A stretch of 64,000 nucleotides of DNA. Source: JAJVHZ01 sp041395385. Its GTDB lineage: Bacteria > Pseudomonadota > Gammaproteobacteria > JAJPIJ01. This document shows positions 18,809 to 27,060 of this stretch, piece after piece. The DNA is taken from assembly GCA_041395385.1 (NCBI GenBank), contig JAWLAN010000014.1, positions 62,001 through 126,000 on the forward strand. The letters are read 5' to 3'. A program made the position numbers and the translations under genes. The notes under the pieces are model-generated. The model was not told where the DNA came from. It ran no database searches and saw nothing but the letters and a program-made list of their open reading frames with translations. Numbering within the stretch: position 1 is the first letter of the stretch; each line of letters begins with the position of its first letter.

Positions 18809-19474
18809 GGGCTGTCCACGCAATCCGTCACGCAGCAGGGCCGACACGCCGGGATGCAGGCGCCCGCACGCGCCAGCGCTCTCGGAAAGAGGGTCTGGGC
18901 AATGAACGGCGAAGTCGGCTTGCGGAGAACGCCGCGGAAGGTATGCAAGGCTGCGCCCGGTCGAGGGAAGACGGCACTACCGCGCTTCGCGGCGCCATCG
19001 TGCGGGCGCTCGCCGCATTTGATGCCGCTTGCGCTTCGCGGAGCAGGCTCGGGTAGCGAACAGGCGGCGGTCACCGGCTGTTCGATTGATCCGAATGCGG
19101 GGTGACCTGGCCGTTCCACGGTCGCGAGTCCGGTCTTGCCGGACCCCGGACGGTCTGCAGCTGCGGGTGCAGGACGAATGCCCGCGGCAGCGCGGGGAGG
19201 TGGAACTGCGCTCCGGCCTTGCCACCAGGACGCGCGCGCGGAGGTCACGCAATCGTCGCAGGCGGGCGATTGGCGCGCCTGGTCCTGCTGCGACGGCAGT
19301 TCCGCCACGAGCGAGGTGACTTGCACCGCCGCGCCCTGCCGGCCCAAGACGAGCCGGGACGCGAAGGTGGCAGCGGGTACGGGGCGCTGCAGCTTGCGCG
19401 TGTCTTCGCAAACCGGTCCCTTGGCGAAATGCAGCCGCATGCAACTGCCGCGTGCGGCGTCCGCGGTCAGGCGG
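18809..19474. other. Long interval without recognisable gene
   Basis: 666 bases between the metal regulator and the SnoaL-like gene. Several overlapping frames exist on both strands, as is usual for GC-rich DNA, but their translations are Arg/Pro/Ala-rich without any recognisable fold, and none has a good ribosome-binding site. I see no repeat boundary. Confidence 0.35.
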
Positions 19475-19927
19475 CTACTGCGCCGCATTCCACACGTGGC
19501 TGCGCGCGAGCCACGTTCCATCCTTGCCCTGTTCCAGCACGCTGGTGGTGATTCCGCCGAAGCCGGGAGTCTTGCCGTCGGCGGCGAGGCCCTCCGCGCT
19601 CCAGCGCGCCACCTGGAAGATCAGCGTGTCGGTGCGGCCCACTTCGATGATCTCCAGTGTGTGGTTGTGTACACCGGCCTCGACGAAGCCACGGAACAGC
19701 GCTTCGATCTCCACGCGTCCGACCAGCGTCTTGCCATTCCCCGGCGACACGATGGCATCTTCCGCGTAGAGCGCGGCCAACTCCTGCGGGTTGCCGCTGT
19801 TCAGGGCCTGGTTCCACGCCGCGTTGGCGGCCTCGGCGATGGCGCGCGCATCCTCGCCGGCATGGGCGGTAAGCGTAGGACCGAGGGCCAGGGTTGCAGT
19901 GAGGGCGGTTGCACATAACTTGTTCAT
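19475..19927 (-). CDS. SgcJ/EcaC (SnoaL-like, DUF4440) family secreted protein
   Basis: A 150-residue protein with a Sec signal peptide ending THA-GED (cleavage near residue 23) and a SnoaL/NTF2-like domain typical of the SgcJ/EcaC family (WNQALNSGNPQELAALYAEDAIV, then a C-terminal WLARSHVWNAA). The fold often binds small hydrophobic ligands, but no substrate can be deduced. The start has an AAGGAG ribosome-binding site. A MarR-type regulator is encoded upstream in the same direction and an operator-like site lies in the gap, so this gene is probably the regulator's target. Confidence 0.78.
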   Translation of the reverse strand: MNKLCATALTATLALGPTLTAHAGEDARAIAEAANAAWNQALNSGNPQELAALYAEDAIVSPGNGKTLVGRVEIEALFRGFVEAGVHNHTLEIIEVGRTDTLIFQVARWSAEGLAADGKTPGFGGITTSVLEQGKDGTWLARSHVWNAAQ

Positions 19928-19980
19928 GATGACTCCTTGAAGTGAGTTGGGAATGGTCTTTATGGGCTGGTGCGAAAAGG

Positions 19981-20000
19981 TAATTAGGCAGCTAACCATA
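19981..20000. promoter_or_regulatory. Second MarR-type operator-like site
   Basis: TAATTAGGCAGCTAACCATA lies between the SgcJ-like gene and the MarR gene. Its core ATTAGGCAGCTAAC matches 12 of 14 bases of the palindromic site upstream of the MarR gene. Its position, about 55 bases before the SgcJ-like start, suits regulation of that gene. Confidence 0.6.
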
Positions 20001-20013
20001 GCGGCAAAAAAAA

Positions 20014-20517
20014 TCACTCGAATACCGTGCTGCGCTCCTTGAGAAGCAGCAGGTTCTGCAGTAGCTGTTCGCGCTGCGCTGCGGACAGGACTTCCATCAT
20101 GCGCTTCACTCTCGGGTAGTAATCAGGCATCACTTCGTCCAGCTTGGCCTGCCCCGCCGGGGTCAGCCTGATGGTGTACTTCCTTCGGTCGTTGCGGTCG
20201 TCCAGCCGTTTCACCAGACCCTCGCGCGCCAGCCCGTCGAGCAACCGGGTCATGGTGGCACGGCTGACGCCGGATTTCTCCGCCAGCCGGGACGGGTTCG
20301 AGGTCAGATCGTCCTCGCGCATGAGCAGGATCAGCACCCACCAGCGTCCCTGCAGCAGGCCGTGCCTGGCCAGAAAGCCGTCCAGGGCTTCGGAAAGATC
20401 GGTACCGATGCGAAGTATGCTCAGGAAATGGAGTACCGCATCGACATCCACCTCGCCGTAGCGCTCGGCGAACTTGCCGAGTATCAGGGCGTTCGGGAGA
20501 TCTCTCAGCTGCAGCAT
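20014..20517 (-). CDS. MarR-family transcriptional regulator
   Basis: A 167-residue winged-helix regulator. The DNA-binding region contains SNPSRLAEKSGVSRATMTRLLDGLAREGLVKR followed by the wing DRNDRRKYTIRLT, both typical of the MarR family, which usually represses its own promoter and a neighbouring gene and releases DNA on binding a small phenolic or similar ligand. Operator-like palindromes occur immediately upstream of this gene and upstream of the next one. Confidence 0.88.
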   Translation of the reverse strand: MLQLRDLPNALILGKFAERYGEVDVDAVLHFLSILRIGTDLSEALDGFLARHGLLQGRWWVLILLMREDDLTSNPSRLAEKSGVSRATMTRLLDGLAREGLVKRLDDRNDRRKYTIRLTPAGQAKLDEVMPDYYPRVKRMMEVLSAAQREQLLQNLLLLKERSTVFE

Positions 20518-20528
20518 GGCCGCTCATT

Positions 20529-20548
20529 ATAGTTAGGTAGCTAACTAT
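20529..20548. promoter_or_regulatory. Palindromic MarR operator
   Basis: ATAGTTAGGTAGCTAACTAT consists of arms ATAGTTAG and CTAACTAT around GTAG. It ends 12 bases before the MarR gene start, so binding would block its transcription. A related site recurs before the SgcJ-like gene. Confidence 0.75.
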
Positions 20549-20982
20549 GTCAACAGGCCGAGCGCGACATTCGCGATGGTGCGGCAGGAAGACAGGCTCA
20601 GCCTGCAGGCGCCTGGACCTGAAACGATCTGCTGGCTCTGACCGCATTCGGGAATGCAGACCGCGTCCAGCCAACGACCGTTTTAGACGGGCGGAAAGGC
20701 GAGGTCGCTGCCTGCAGCACCCCGCGGCGCCATCGCGCCGGCGCCGCCCGCATCCAATGCTGCTTCACCAGCGCTCATCTCCGCCGGGTACGGGGCGAGC
20801 GCCTCGAGCGGCCGACCGAATGATTGCCGATATCGCCGGGTAATCGCCCTGCGACCTCTGGACGCGAGTCCCGCTCGCGCCGCCCCTCCGTCGTCTCGAC
20901 GGTTGTGCGGAGGTTCTCCACGAGCCCTTGGTGCCGCCCTTGCTGCCCGTGTCCCCTGGCGCGGGCGAATGCCAGCGCGGCC
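20549..20982. other. Intergenic region without recognisable gene
   Basis: 434 bases between the MarR operator and the convergent end of the DeoR regulator. No recognised protein, RNA or repeat is seen. Confidence 0.35.
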
Positions 20983-21741
20983 TCAGGCCGTCACGACACG
21001 CGTGTGGGATTGCGCGAATCTCCGCGACAGCTTTCGCGGAATGGCGCCGTCGGTGACGAGCAGATCGACCGCCTCGGCGTCGCAGACCTTGACCGGGGCG
21101 CGGGTGCCGAACTTGGAACGATCCGCGACCACGATGACCTCGCTGGCCTGTTCGATGACCGCGCGCGAGAACTCGCCCTCGCAGAGATGGTAGTCCATGA
21201 ACACGCCGGCCTCGTTGATCGCGCCGATGGAGAGTATCGCGTAATCGACATGGAAGCGCCGCACGAAATCCTGCGCCGCCTGCCCGAAGGCGGCGCCGTC
21301 ATCGGCGCGCAACTCGCCGCCGGCCATGTAGACGCGATTGCCGTTGCGGCTGGCGAGCGTGCGCGCAATCTCCACCGAGTTGGTGATGATGACCAGATTG
21401 GAGTGATTGGCGAGCCCGAGCGCGGTGTAGGCGGTGGTCGAGCCGGTGTCCAGCATGAGGGAGTCCCCGTCCTTGATCCGCGCGGCCACCGCCGCGGCAA
21501 TCCGTTGCTTGGCCTCGCGATGCTCCTGCATACGCCGCTGGAATGGCGGCTCCTTCAGCCGATCGGGCAGCACGATGCCGCCGTGGACCTTCCTGACCAG
21601 GCCGCTGCTGACGAGCGGCTTGACGGTGCGCCGGATGGTTTCCTCCGACACCCCGAAGCGGGCCGCAAGCTCGCCGATGCTGCAGGAGCCCTGCAGACGC
21701 ACGGCGTGAAGTATCTCGGACTCCCGACGTGTCGAGAACAT
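20983..21741 (-). CDS. DeoR/GlpR-family transcriptional regulator
   Basis: A 252-residue repressor. The N-terminal winged helix shows RRESEILHAVRLQGSCSIGELA and FGVSEETIRRTVKPL; the C-terminal DeoR effector domain has LMLDTGSTTAYTALGL, the sugar-phosphate-isomerase-like fold that senses phosphorylated metabolites. The start at 21741 gives the usual family length and alignment; the frame stays open to 21828 but that would place coding sequence over an operator-like repeat. It is divergent from the betaine-type operon. Because a choline-kinase-like enzyme is encoded in that operon, the effector could be its phosphorylated product. Confidence 0.87.
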   Translation of the reverse strand: MFSTRRESEILHAVRLQGSCSIGELAARFGVSEETIRRTVKPLVSSGLVRKVHGGIVLPDRLKEPPFQRRMQEHREAKQRIAAAVAARIKDGDSLMLDTGSTTAYTALGLANHSNLVIITNSVEIARTLASRNGNRVYMAGGELRADDGAAFGQAAQDFVRRFHVDYAILSIGAINEAGVFMDYHLCEGEFSRAVIEQASEVIVVADRSKFGTRAPVKVCDAEAVDLLVTDGAIPRKLSRRFAQSHTRVVTA

Positions 21742-21808
21742 GGACGCGATCGCCTGTACGGCCGGTGTCGCCCGGCTCAATCGGTTGAGTTCGATGAGCT
21801 TAGTTACG

Positions 21809-21874
21809 AATCCCACACAAAGCAACAAAGCATGATCGTTTCGTGTGGGTTTTATTGACTGTATGTGGGATCAG
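21809..21874. promoter_or_regulatory. Triple TGTGGG(A/T)T repeats, likely DeoR operator
   Basis: Three copies of a GTGGGWT element lie in the divergent intergenic region: TTGTGTGGGATT on the minus strand at 21809-21820, TCGTGTGGGTTT at 21841-21852 and GTATGTGGGATC at 21861-21872 on the plus strand. The first two form an inverted repeat. DeoR-family regulators typically bind several such sites and form loops. The position fits control of both the regulator and the transporter operon. Confidence 0.6.
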
Positions 21875-22021
21875 GAGGAAGATGACGCGGAACGGGCCCC
21901 CGGGAAGATTGCGCACGAAGATCGCGCCGCACAAATCCGGATCCTGCTACCTTCAGGCGGGGCTATGCTGTTTTTGCGGGCAGTTCCGCGGTTACACGAA
22001 CCAACAGAGGAGGCGTGTCCG

Positions 22022-22972
22022 ATGAAAACACAGCGGCGCAGATTGATCGGCGGCATGTTGCTGGGGCTGGCGTGCGGGCTCTGCGGCAGTGCACAAGCCG
22101 CCGAGTCGCAGGACCCCATCAAGCTGACCATACATGACTGGACCGGCCAGTACGTCACCACGCACATCATGGGCGAGGTGCTGAAGTCGATGGGCTACAA
22201 CGTGGAGTACGTGCAGGCCGACTACCTCGCGCAGTTCAGCGGCCTGGAGTCCGGGGACCTGACGATCGCCATGGAGATCTGGCAGACCACGGGCAAGGAG
22301 GCGATGGATGCCTCGCTCGCCACGGGCAAGACGATGGATCTCGGTGAGACGGGCATGGAGGCGAAGGAGGAGTGGTGGTTCCCCGCCTACATGAAGGAGA
22401 AGTGCCCGGGGCTGCCGAACTGGGAGGCGCTGAAGCAGTGCGGGGAGGCGTTCGCCACCCCGGAAACCGCGCCCAAGGGCCGTTATCTCGGCGGGCCGGT
22501 CACCTGGGGCGGTTTCGACGAGGAGCGCGTCGAGGCGCTGGAGCTGCCCTTCGAGGTCGTGCACGCCGGCACCGATGCGGCGATGTTCGCGGAGCTGGAG
22601 TCCGCCTATCAGCGCCAGGCGCCCATCATGCTCTGGATCTACACGCCGCACTGGGCGCCGATCAAGTACGAAGGCGAGTGGGTTGCGTTCCCCGAGTACG
22701 AGGACGCCTGCTACACCGACCCGGCCTGGGGCATCAATCCCGGCAAGACCCATGACTGCGGCAAGCCGCACGGCTGGATCAAGAAGGTCGCCTGGAAGGG
22801 CGGAGAGGAGAAGTGGCCCATGGCGTACGCCGCCGTGCGCAACTTCCGGATCGACAACATGACGATGGGCGGGCTGATCGCCAAGATCGATCTCGAGGGC
22901 GCCAAGCTCGAGGACGTCGTCGCGGAGTGGATGAAGAACAACGAGGCCACCTGGAAGGCATGGACGCAATAA
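22022..22972 (+). CDS. Glycine-betaine-type ABC transporter substrate-binding protein
   Basis: A 316-residue periplasmic protein with a Sec signal peptide ending SAQA-AES (cleavage near residue 27). The mature part belongs to the OpuAC/ProX-like family: IKLTIHDWTGQYVTTHIMGEVLKSMGY at the start and Trp-rich stretches (WQTTGKE, LWIYTPHWAP, GWIKKVAWKGG) able to form the aromatic cage for quaternary ammonium compounds. A GAGGAGG ribosome-binding site supports the ATG at 22022. First gene of an eight-gene operon; betaine, choline or a related methylated amine is the likely ligand. Confidence 0.87.
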   Translation: MKTQRRRLIGGMLLGLACGLCGSAQAAESQDPIKLTIHDWTGQYVTTHIMGEVLKSMGYNVEYVQADYLAQFSGLESGDLTIAMEIWQTTGKEAMDASLATGKTMDLGETGMEAKEEWWFPAYMKEKCPGLPNWEALKQCGEAFATPETAPKGRYLGGPVTWGGFDEERVEALELPFEVVHAGTDAAMFAELESAYQRQAPIMLWIYTPHWAPIKYEGEWVAFPEYEDACYTDPAWGINPGKTHDCGKPHGWIKKVAWKGGEEKWPMAYAAVRNFRIDNMTMGGLIAKIDLEGAKLEDVVAEWMKNNEATWKAWTQ

Positions 22973-23057
22973 AGCCTAGCGAGTGCCGATGAGCGACGGA
23001 CCGCGGGCCGTTCCTCCCGCGGTCCGTTGAACCCTCGAGAAACGGTCCGCAGGAGCC

Positions 23058-24143
23058 ATGGCAGATCCCGCTACCAGTGACGCGGACCACCCGGTGCGCG
23101 GCACGCGCGCCATCAAGCTCGCCTGCCGCGGTCTCTGGAAGGTCTTCGGGACGAGTGCCGAGCGTTTCCAGCAGATGTTCCCGGGCGCGCCGTCGGCGGC
23201 CGACCTGCACGAGGCGGGCCTGATCGCCGCGGTCCGCAACGCCGAGTTTGCCATCCACGAAGGCGAGATCTTCGTCATCATGGGCCTGTCGGGCTCCGGC
23301 AAGTCCACCCTGGTGCGCTGTCTGTCCCGGCTGGTGGAGCCCTCGGCGGGACAGGTGCTGTTCGACGGCAGGGACCTGCTGAAGGCGACCGAGCGGGAGT
23401 TGATCGACATCCGGCGCCACAAGATGGGGATGGTGTTTCAGAACTTCGCCCTGCTGCCGCACCTGACCGTCCTCGGCAACGTCGCCTTTCCGCTGGAGGT
23501 GCAGGGCGCGCAGCGGCAGGCGCGCGAGGCGCGCGCTCGCGAGATGATCGAGCTGGTGGGGCTTAAGGGCCGGGAATCCTGCTATCCCCGCGAGCTCTCC
23601 GGTGGGCAGCAGCAGCGCGTCGGGATCGCGCGTTCGCTGGCGGTGAAGCCGGACATCTGGTTCCTGGACGAGCCCTTCTCCGCCCTGGATCCGCTGATCC
23701 GCCGGGAGATGCAGGACGAGTTCCTGCGGATCCAGAGCGTCCTGAAGAAGACCATCGCGTTCATCACCCACGATTTCGACGAGGCCATCCGGCTCGCCGA
23801 TCGCATCGCGATCATGAAGGACGGCGAGATCATCCAGATCGGCACGCCCGAGCAGCTGATCACGCATCCGGCGACCACGTACGTCTCCGAGTTCACGCGC
23901 GACATCCCGCGCGCGAAGGTCCTGAGCGTGCGGGCGCTGATGCGCGCCCCCGGCGAGCAGGTGGCGTATGCCGGGCAGGTGCGGGCGGACGCGCGGATCG
24001 CGGCGGTGGCCAGGCAGATCGTCGAGAGCCCGCAGCCTCACGCCGTCGTCGACGGGAGCTCCGCCATCGTCGGGATGATCGATCGCCAGCAGGTGATCGA
24101 TCTGCTGGTGCGGCAGGACGGCGGCCAGGAGCGGCCGAAGTGA
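23058..24143 (+). CDS. ProV-like betaine ABC transporter ATPase
   Basis: A 361-residue ATP-binding subunit. Walker A GLSGSGKST, the signature LSGGQQQRVGIARSLA, Walker B DIWFLDEPFSALDPL and the H-loop ITHDFDEA are all intact. The N-terminal stretch CRGLWKVFGTSAERFQ is typical of ProV/OpuAA. The C-terminal ~80 residues form a reduced CBS-like region, used for ionic-strength sensing in osmotic uptake systems. The stop overlaps the GTG start of the permease gene by four bases. Confidence 0.9.
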   Translation: MADPATSDADHPVRGTRAIKLACRGLWKVFGTSAERFQQMFPGAPSAADLHEAGLIAAVRNAEFAIHEGEIFVIMGLSGSGKSTLVRCLSRLVEPSAGQVLFDGRDLLKATERELIDIRRHKMGMVFQNFALLPHLTVLGNVAFPLEVQGAQRQAREARAREMIELVGLKGRESCYPRELSGGQQQRVGIARSLAVKPDIWFLDEPFSALDPLIRREMQDEFLRIQSVLKKTIAFITHDFDEAIRLADRIAIMKDGEIIQIGTPEQLITHPATTYVSEFTRDIPRAKVLSVRALMRAPGEQVAYAGQVRADARIAAVARQIVESPQPHAVVDGSSAIVGMIDRQQVIDLLVRQDGGQERPK

Positions 24144-25150
24144 CCGCCAGCACTGTCGCGGCATTACGCGCGGAGGCGGCGGCGCCGCGCTCGGCCGTGC
24201 CGTGGGTCTGGGCCGCCATCGCGGCGCTGGCGGTGTGCCTCTACCTCGGCCGCGCCGCGGTGCCCTGGGCGGTGACGTTCCCGGAGGAGTGGACACTGCC
24301 CGCGCAGGGCTGGGTGAGCCGTTTCGTGAAGTGGCTGTACGAGGACGCCAGCCTCGGCCTGTTCACCTTCCAGCAGCTCACGCGCGGCGTCTCCTGGGTG
24401 CTGCAATGGCCGCTGGAGGCCGCCAAGAGCCTGCTGTCCGCCGGTTTCGTGCGCGGCGTGGGCCAGCAGGCCGTGCTCATCTGGCCGCCGTTGCCGTGGG
24501 CGGGGGTGATCGGCGTGGTCACGGTGATGTCCCTCTACGCCCGCGACTGGCGCCTGGCGCTGCTGGTGTGCGGCTGCTTCCTCTACATCGCCATCTTCGG
24601 GCAGTGGGACAGCGCGATGGTCACGCTGTCGTCGATCGTCATCGCCGTGCCGCTCGGCGTGGCCGGCGGGCTGCTGCTCGGAATCCTCGCCTTTCGGCAC
24701 CCCAGTTTCGAGCGCGCCATCACGCCGCTCATGGACCTGATGCAGACGGTGCCCGTGTTCGCCTACCTGGTGCCGATCCTGGTGCTTTTCGGCTTCAACC
24801 CGGTGGCGGCGATGATCGCGACCATCATCTACGCGCTGCCGCCGATGGTGCGCAATACCATTCTCGCGCTGCGTCGCGTGCCCACCGAGATCGTCGAGTT
24901 CGGACGCATGGCCGGCTGCTCGCGCAGGCAGCTGACCTGGCGGGTGATGGTCCCGGCCGCGCGCAACGGGCTGATGATCGGCGTCAACCAGGTCATCATG
25001 CTGTCGCTCAACATGGTCATCATCGCCTCGATGATCGGCGCCGGCGGGCTGGGGCGCGATGTCCTGAGCGCGCTGCGCAGCCTGAACTTCGGCGCCGGGC
25101 TGGAGGCGAGCATCGCCATCACGCTGCCGCGATCGCGCTGGATCGGCTGA
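24140..25150 (+). CDS. Betaine ABC transporter permease, first domain (frameshifted before the second)
   Basis: The first half of a two-domain ProW-like permease. About six membrane helices precede the EAA-type loop VEFGRMAGCSRRQLTWRVMVPAARNGLMIG and the conserved MLSLNMVIIASMIGAGGLG. The family sequence should continue GLEASIAITLAAIALDRLSQA, but a base is missing after ACGCTG at 25126, so the frame ends in PRSRWIG and a stop. The following sequence encodes the second permease domain in another frame with no good start of its own. Either the permease is broken or one G was lost from the consensus. The GTG start overlaps the ATPase stop. Confidence 0.8.
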   Translation: MTASTVAALRAEAAAPRSAVPWVWAAIAALAVCLYLGRAAVPWAVTFPEEWTLPAQGWVSRFVKWLYEDASLGLFTFQQLTRGVSWVLQWPLEAAKSLLSAGFVRGVGQQAVLIWPPLPWAGVIGVVTVMSLYARDWRLALLVCGCFLYIAIFGQWDSAMVTLSSIVIAVPLGVAGGLLLGILAFRHPSFERAITPLMDLMQTVPVFAYLVPILVLFGFNPVAAMIATIIYALPPMVRNTILALRRVPTEIVEFGRMAGCSRRQLTWRVMVPAARNGLMIGVNQVIMLSLNMVIIASMIGAGGLGRDVLSALRSLNFGAGLEASIAITLPRSRWIG

Positions 25151-26148
25151 GCCAGGCCTACGCGGCCTGGCCGCCTCGGCGCATCCGCCGGGCGAGTCCC
25201 GCCGCGGATGGCGCCGCCACCTGTATCTCGCTCGCCGCGACCGCGGTGGTCGCGAGCTGGCTGCTCGGCTGGCTGGTCCCCGCCGTGCAGCAGTATCCCG
25301 AGGACCTTCAGATCACCACCGGCCCGCTCATCAACGAGACGATGAAGTGGCTTAACGTCAACTTCTTCGACTACATCGAGGCGCTGAAGTCCTGGGTGCT
25401 GCTCAATCTCATGGTGCCGATCAAGCGCCTGTTCGTCGCGCTGCCGTGGCTCGCGGTGGTTGCCGCGCTGGCGTACGCCGGCTGGCGCCTGGGGCGCTGG
25501 AGGCTCGCGCTGCTCGTGGCCGCGCTGGCGGGCTTCATCGCCGTGACCGGGCAGTGGGAGAAGGCGATGCAGACACTCTATCTCTGCGGACTGGCCACAC
25601 TCCTCGCCTGCGCCCTCGGCATCCCCATCGGCATCCTCGCCGCCCGCCACGAACGGCTCAATCGCGTGGTGCAGGTGATCATCGATACGCTGCAGACCCT
25701 GCCGGCGTTCGCCTACCTGATGCCCGTGGTGATGCTGTTCCGCGTCGGGGACTTCACCGCGATGCTGGCGGTGGTCGCCTATGCCATCGTCTTCCCCGTC
25801 CGCTACACCATCTTCGGCATCCGGCAGATCGATCCGGCGCTCGTCGAGGCGGCCGTCGCCTCCGGCTGCACGCGCAGGCAGCTGCTCTGGAAGGTCCAGC
25901 TGCCCCTGGCGATCCCGGAGATCATGCTCGGGGTGAACCAGACGATACTGATGGCGCTCAGCATGCTGGTGATCACGGCGCTGGTAGGGACGCGCGAGCT
26001 CGGGCAGGAGGTCTACATCGCGCTCGCCAAGGCCGACGTGGGCCGCGGCGTCATCGCCGGCATCTGCATCGCCTTCATGGCCATCATCGCCGACCGCCTG
26101 ATCCAGCCGTGGGTCGCGGCGCGCAAGCAGCGGCTCGGCATCGCGTAG
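25129..26148 (+). CDS. Betaine ABC transporter permease, second domain (out of frame with first)
   Basis: In-frame continuation from 25129 (AIALDRLSQAYAAW) into a second complete permease domain: periplasmic loop PEDLQITTGPLINETMKWLNVNFF, then helices and the EAA loop LVEAAVASGCTRRQLLWKVQLPLAIPEIMLG, and MALSMLVITALVGTRELGQEV. It has no credible independent start before the ATG at 25342, which would remove the first helix. It should be read as the C-terminal half of one ~670-residue permease joined across the single-base gap at 25126-25127. Such fused double permeases are common in betaine transporters of Proteobacteria. Confidence 0.75.
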   Translation, partial: AIALDRLSQAYAAWPPRRIRRASPAADGAATCISLAATAVVASWLLGWLVPAVQQYPEDLQITTGPLINETMKWLNVNFFDYIEALKSWVLLNLMVPIKRLFVALPWLAVVAALAYAGWRLGRWRLALLVAALAGFIAVTGQWEKAMQTLYLCGLATLLACALGIPIGILAARHERLNRVVQVIIDTLQTLPAFAYLMPVVMLFRVGDFTAMLAVVAYAIVFPVRYTIFGIRQIDPALVEAAVASGCTRRQLLWKVQLPLAIPEIMLGVNQTILMALSMLVITALVGTRELGQEVYIALAKADVGRGVIAGICIAFMAIIADRLIQPWVAARKQRLGIA

Positions 26149-26157
26149 CTCGCTGCC

Positions 26158-27045
26158 ATGGACCAGGCCAGACAGAGGGCGATGCGACTGGGCTGCTGGC
26201 GGATGCCCGTCGATCCGATGCCGCTCGCCGGCGGGATCACCAACACCAACTTCCTGGTCGAACACGGCGGCGAGCGCTTCGTAGTCCGCGTCGGCGACGA
26301 CATACCGGTGCACGGCGTGTCGCGCGCCAACGAGCTGGCCGCCGCCAGGGCGGCGTGCGCGGCGGGGATATCGCCCGAGATCGTGCACGCCGAGGCGGGA
26401 GCGCTCGTCATGCGCTACATCGAGGGCACGACGCTGACGCCGGAGATGGTGCGCCAGGACGCCGTGCTGCAGCGGATCGTCCCGACGATACAGCGCTGCC
26501 ATCGGGACATTCCGAAGTACTTCCGCGGTCCGGCGGCGATGTTCTGGGTGTTCCAGGTGTTGCGCGACTACGCCATGACGCTGCGGGATCGGAACAGTCG
26601 CATGGGGCCGGAGCTGCCGCGCCTCGCCCGGATCGCCGAGCAGCTCGAGAGCGCCGTGGGCCCCGTCACCATCGTGTTCGGCCACAACGATCTGCTCGCC
26701 GCCAACTTCATCGACGACGGCGCCAGGATGTGGCTGGTCGACTGGGACTACGGCGGCTTCAACAGCCCGCTGTTCGATCTCGGCGGCCTGGCCTCCAACA
26801 ACGGGCTCGCCCCGGAGCAGGACGAGTGGCTGCTGGAAGCCTACTTCGAGCAGGCGCCGACGGAGGATCTGCGCAGGCGCTACGCGGCGATGAAGTGCGC
26901 CTCGCTGCTGCGCGAGAGCATGTGGAGCATGGTCTCGGAGATCTACTCGACACTCGAATTCGACTACGTCGCCTACACGACCGAGAACCTGCAGCGGTTC
27001 GAGCGTGCCTGGGCGGAGTTTCAACGGCGGTTCGGAAGACCATAG
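26158..27045 (+). CDS. Choline/ethanolamine-kinase-like phosphotransferase
   Basis: A 295-residue protein of the APH/choline kinase superfamily. Seen: nucleotide-binding GGITNTNFLVEHGGERFVVR, the Brenner-type catalytic motif VFGHNDLLAANFI and the metal-binding LVDWDYGGFNSPLFDLGG. These are the choline-kinase versions of the motifs. It may phosphorylate choline or a related amino alcohol imported by the transporter encoded just upstream, or act on another small molecule; substrate cannot be read from sequence. It lies ten bases after the permease and sixteen before the dehydrogenase gene. Confidence 0.8.
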   Translation: MDQARQRAMRLGCWRMPVDPMPLAGGITNTNFLVEHGGERFVVRVGDDIPVHGVSRANELAAARAACAAGISPEIVHAEAGALVMRYIEGTTLTPEMVRQDAVLQRIVPTIQRCHRDIPKYFRGPAAMFWVFQVLRDYAMTLRDRNSRMGPELPRLARIAEQLESAVGPVTIVFGHNDLLAANFIDDGARMWLVDWDYGGFNSPLFDLGGLASNNGLAPEQDEWLLEAYFEQAPTEDLRRRYAAMKCASLLRESMWSMVSEIYSTLEFDYVAYTTENLQRFERAWAEFQRRFGRP

Positions 27046-27060
27046 AGGCTGGCGCAGAAC

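Noticed and set aside
18796..19521. 241-residue minus-strand frame between the metal regulator and the SnoaL-like gene
   Set aside because: No recognisable domain, no ribosome-binding site, and composition typical of antisense or noncoding GC-rich DNA.
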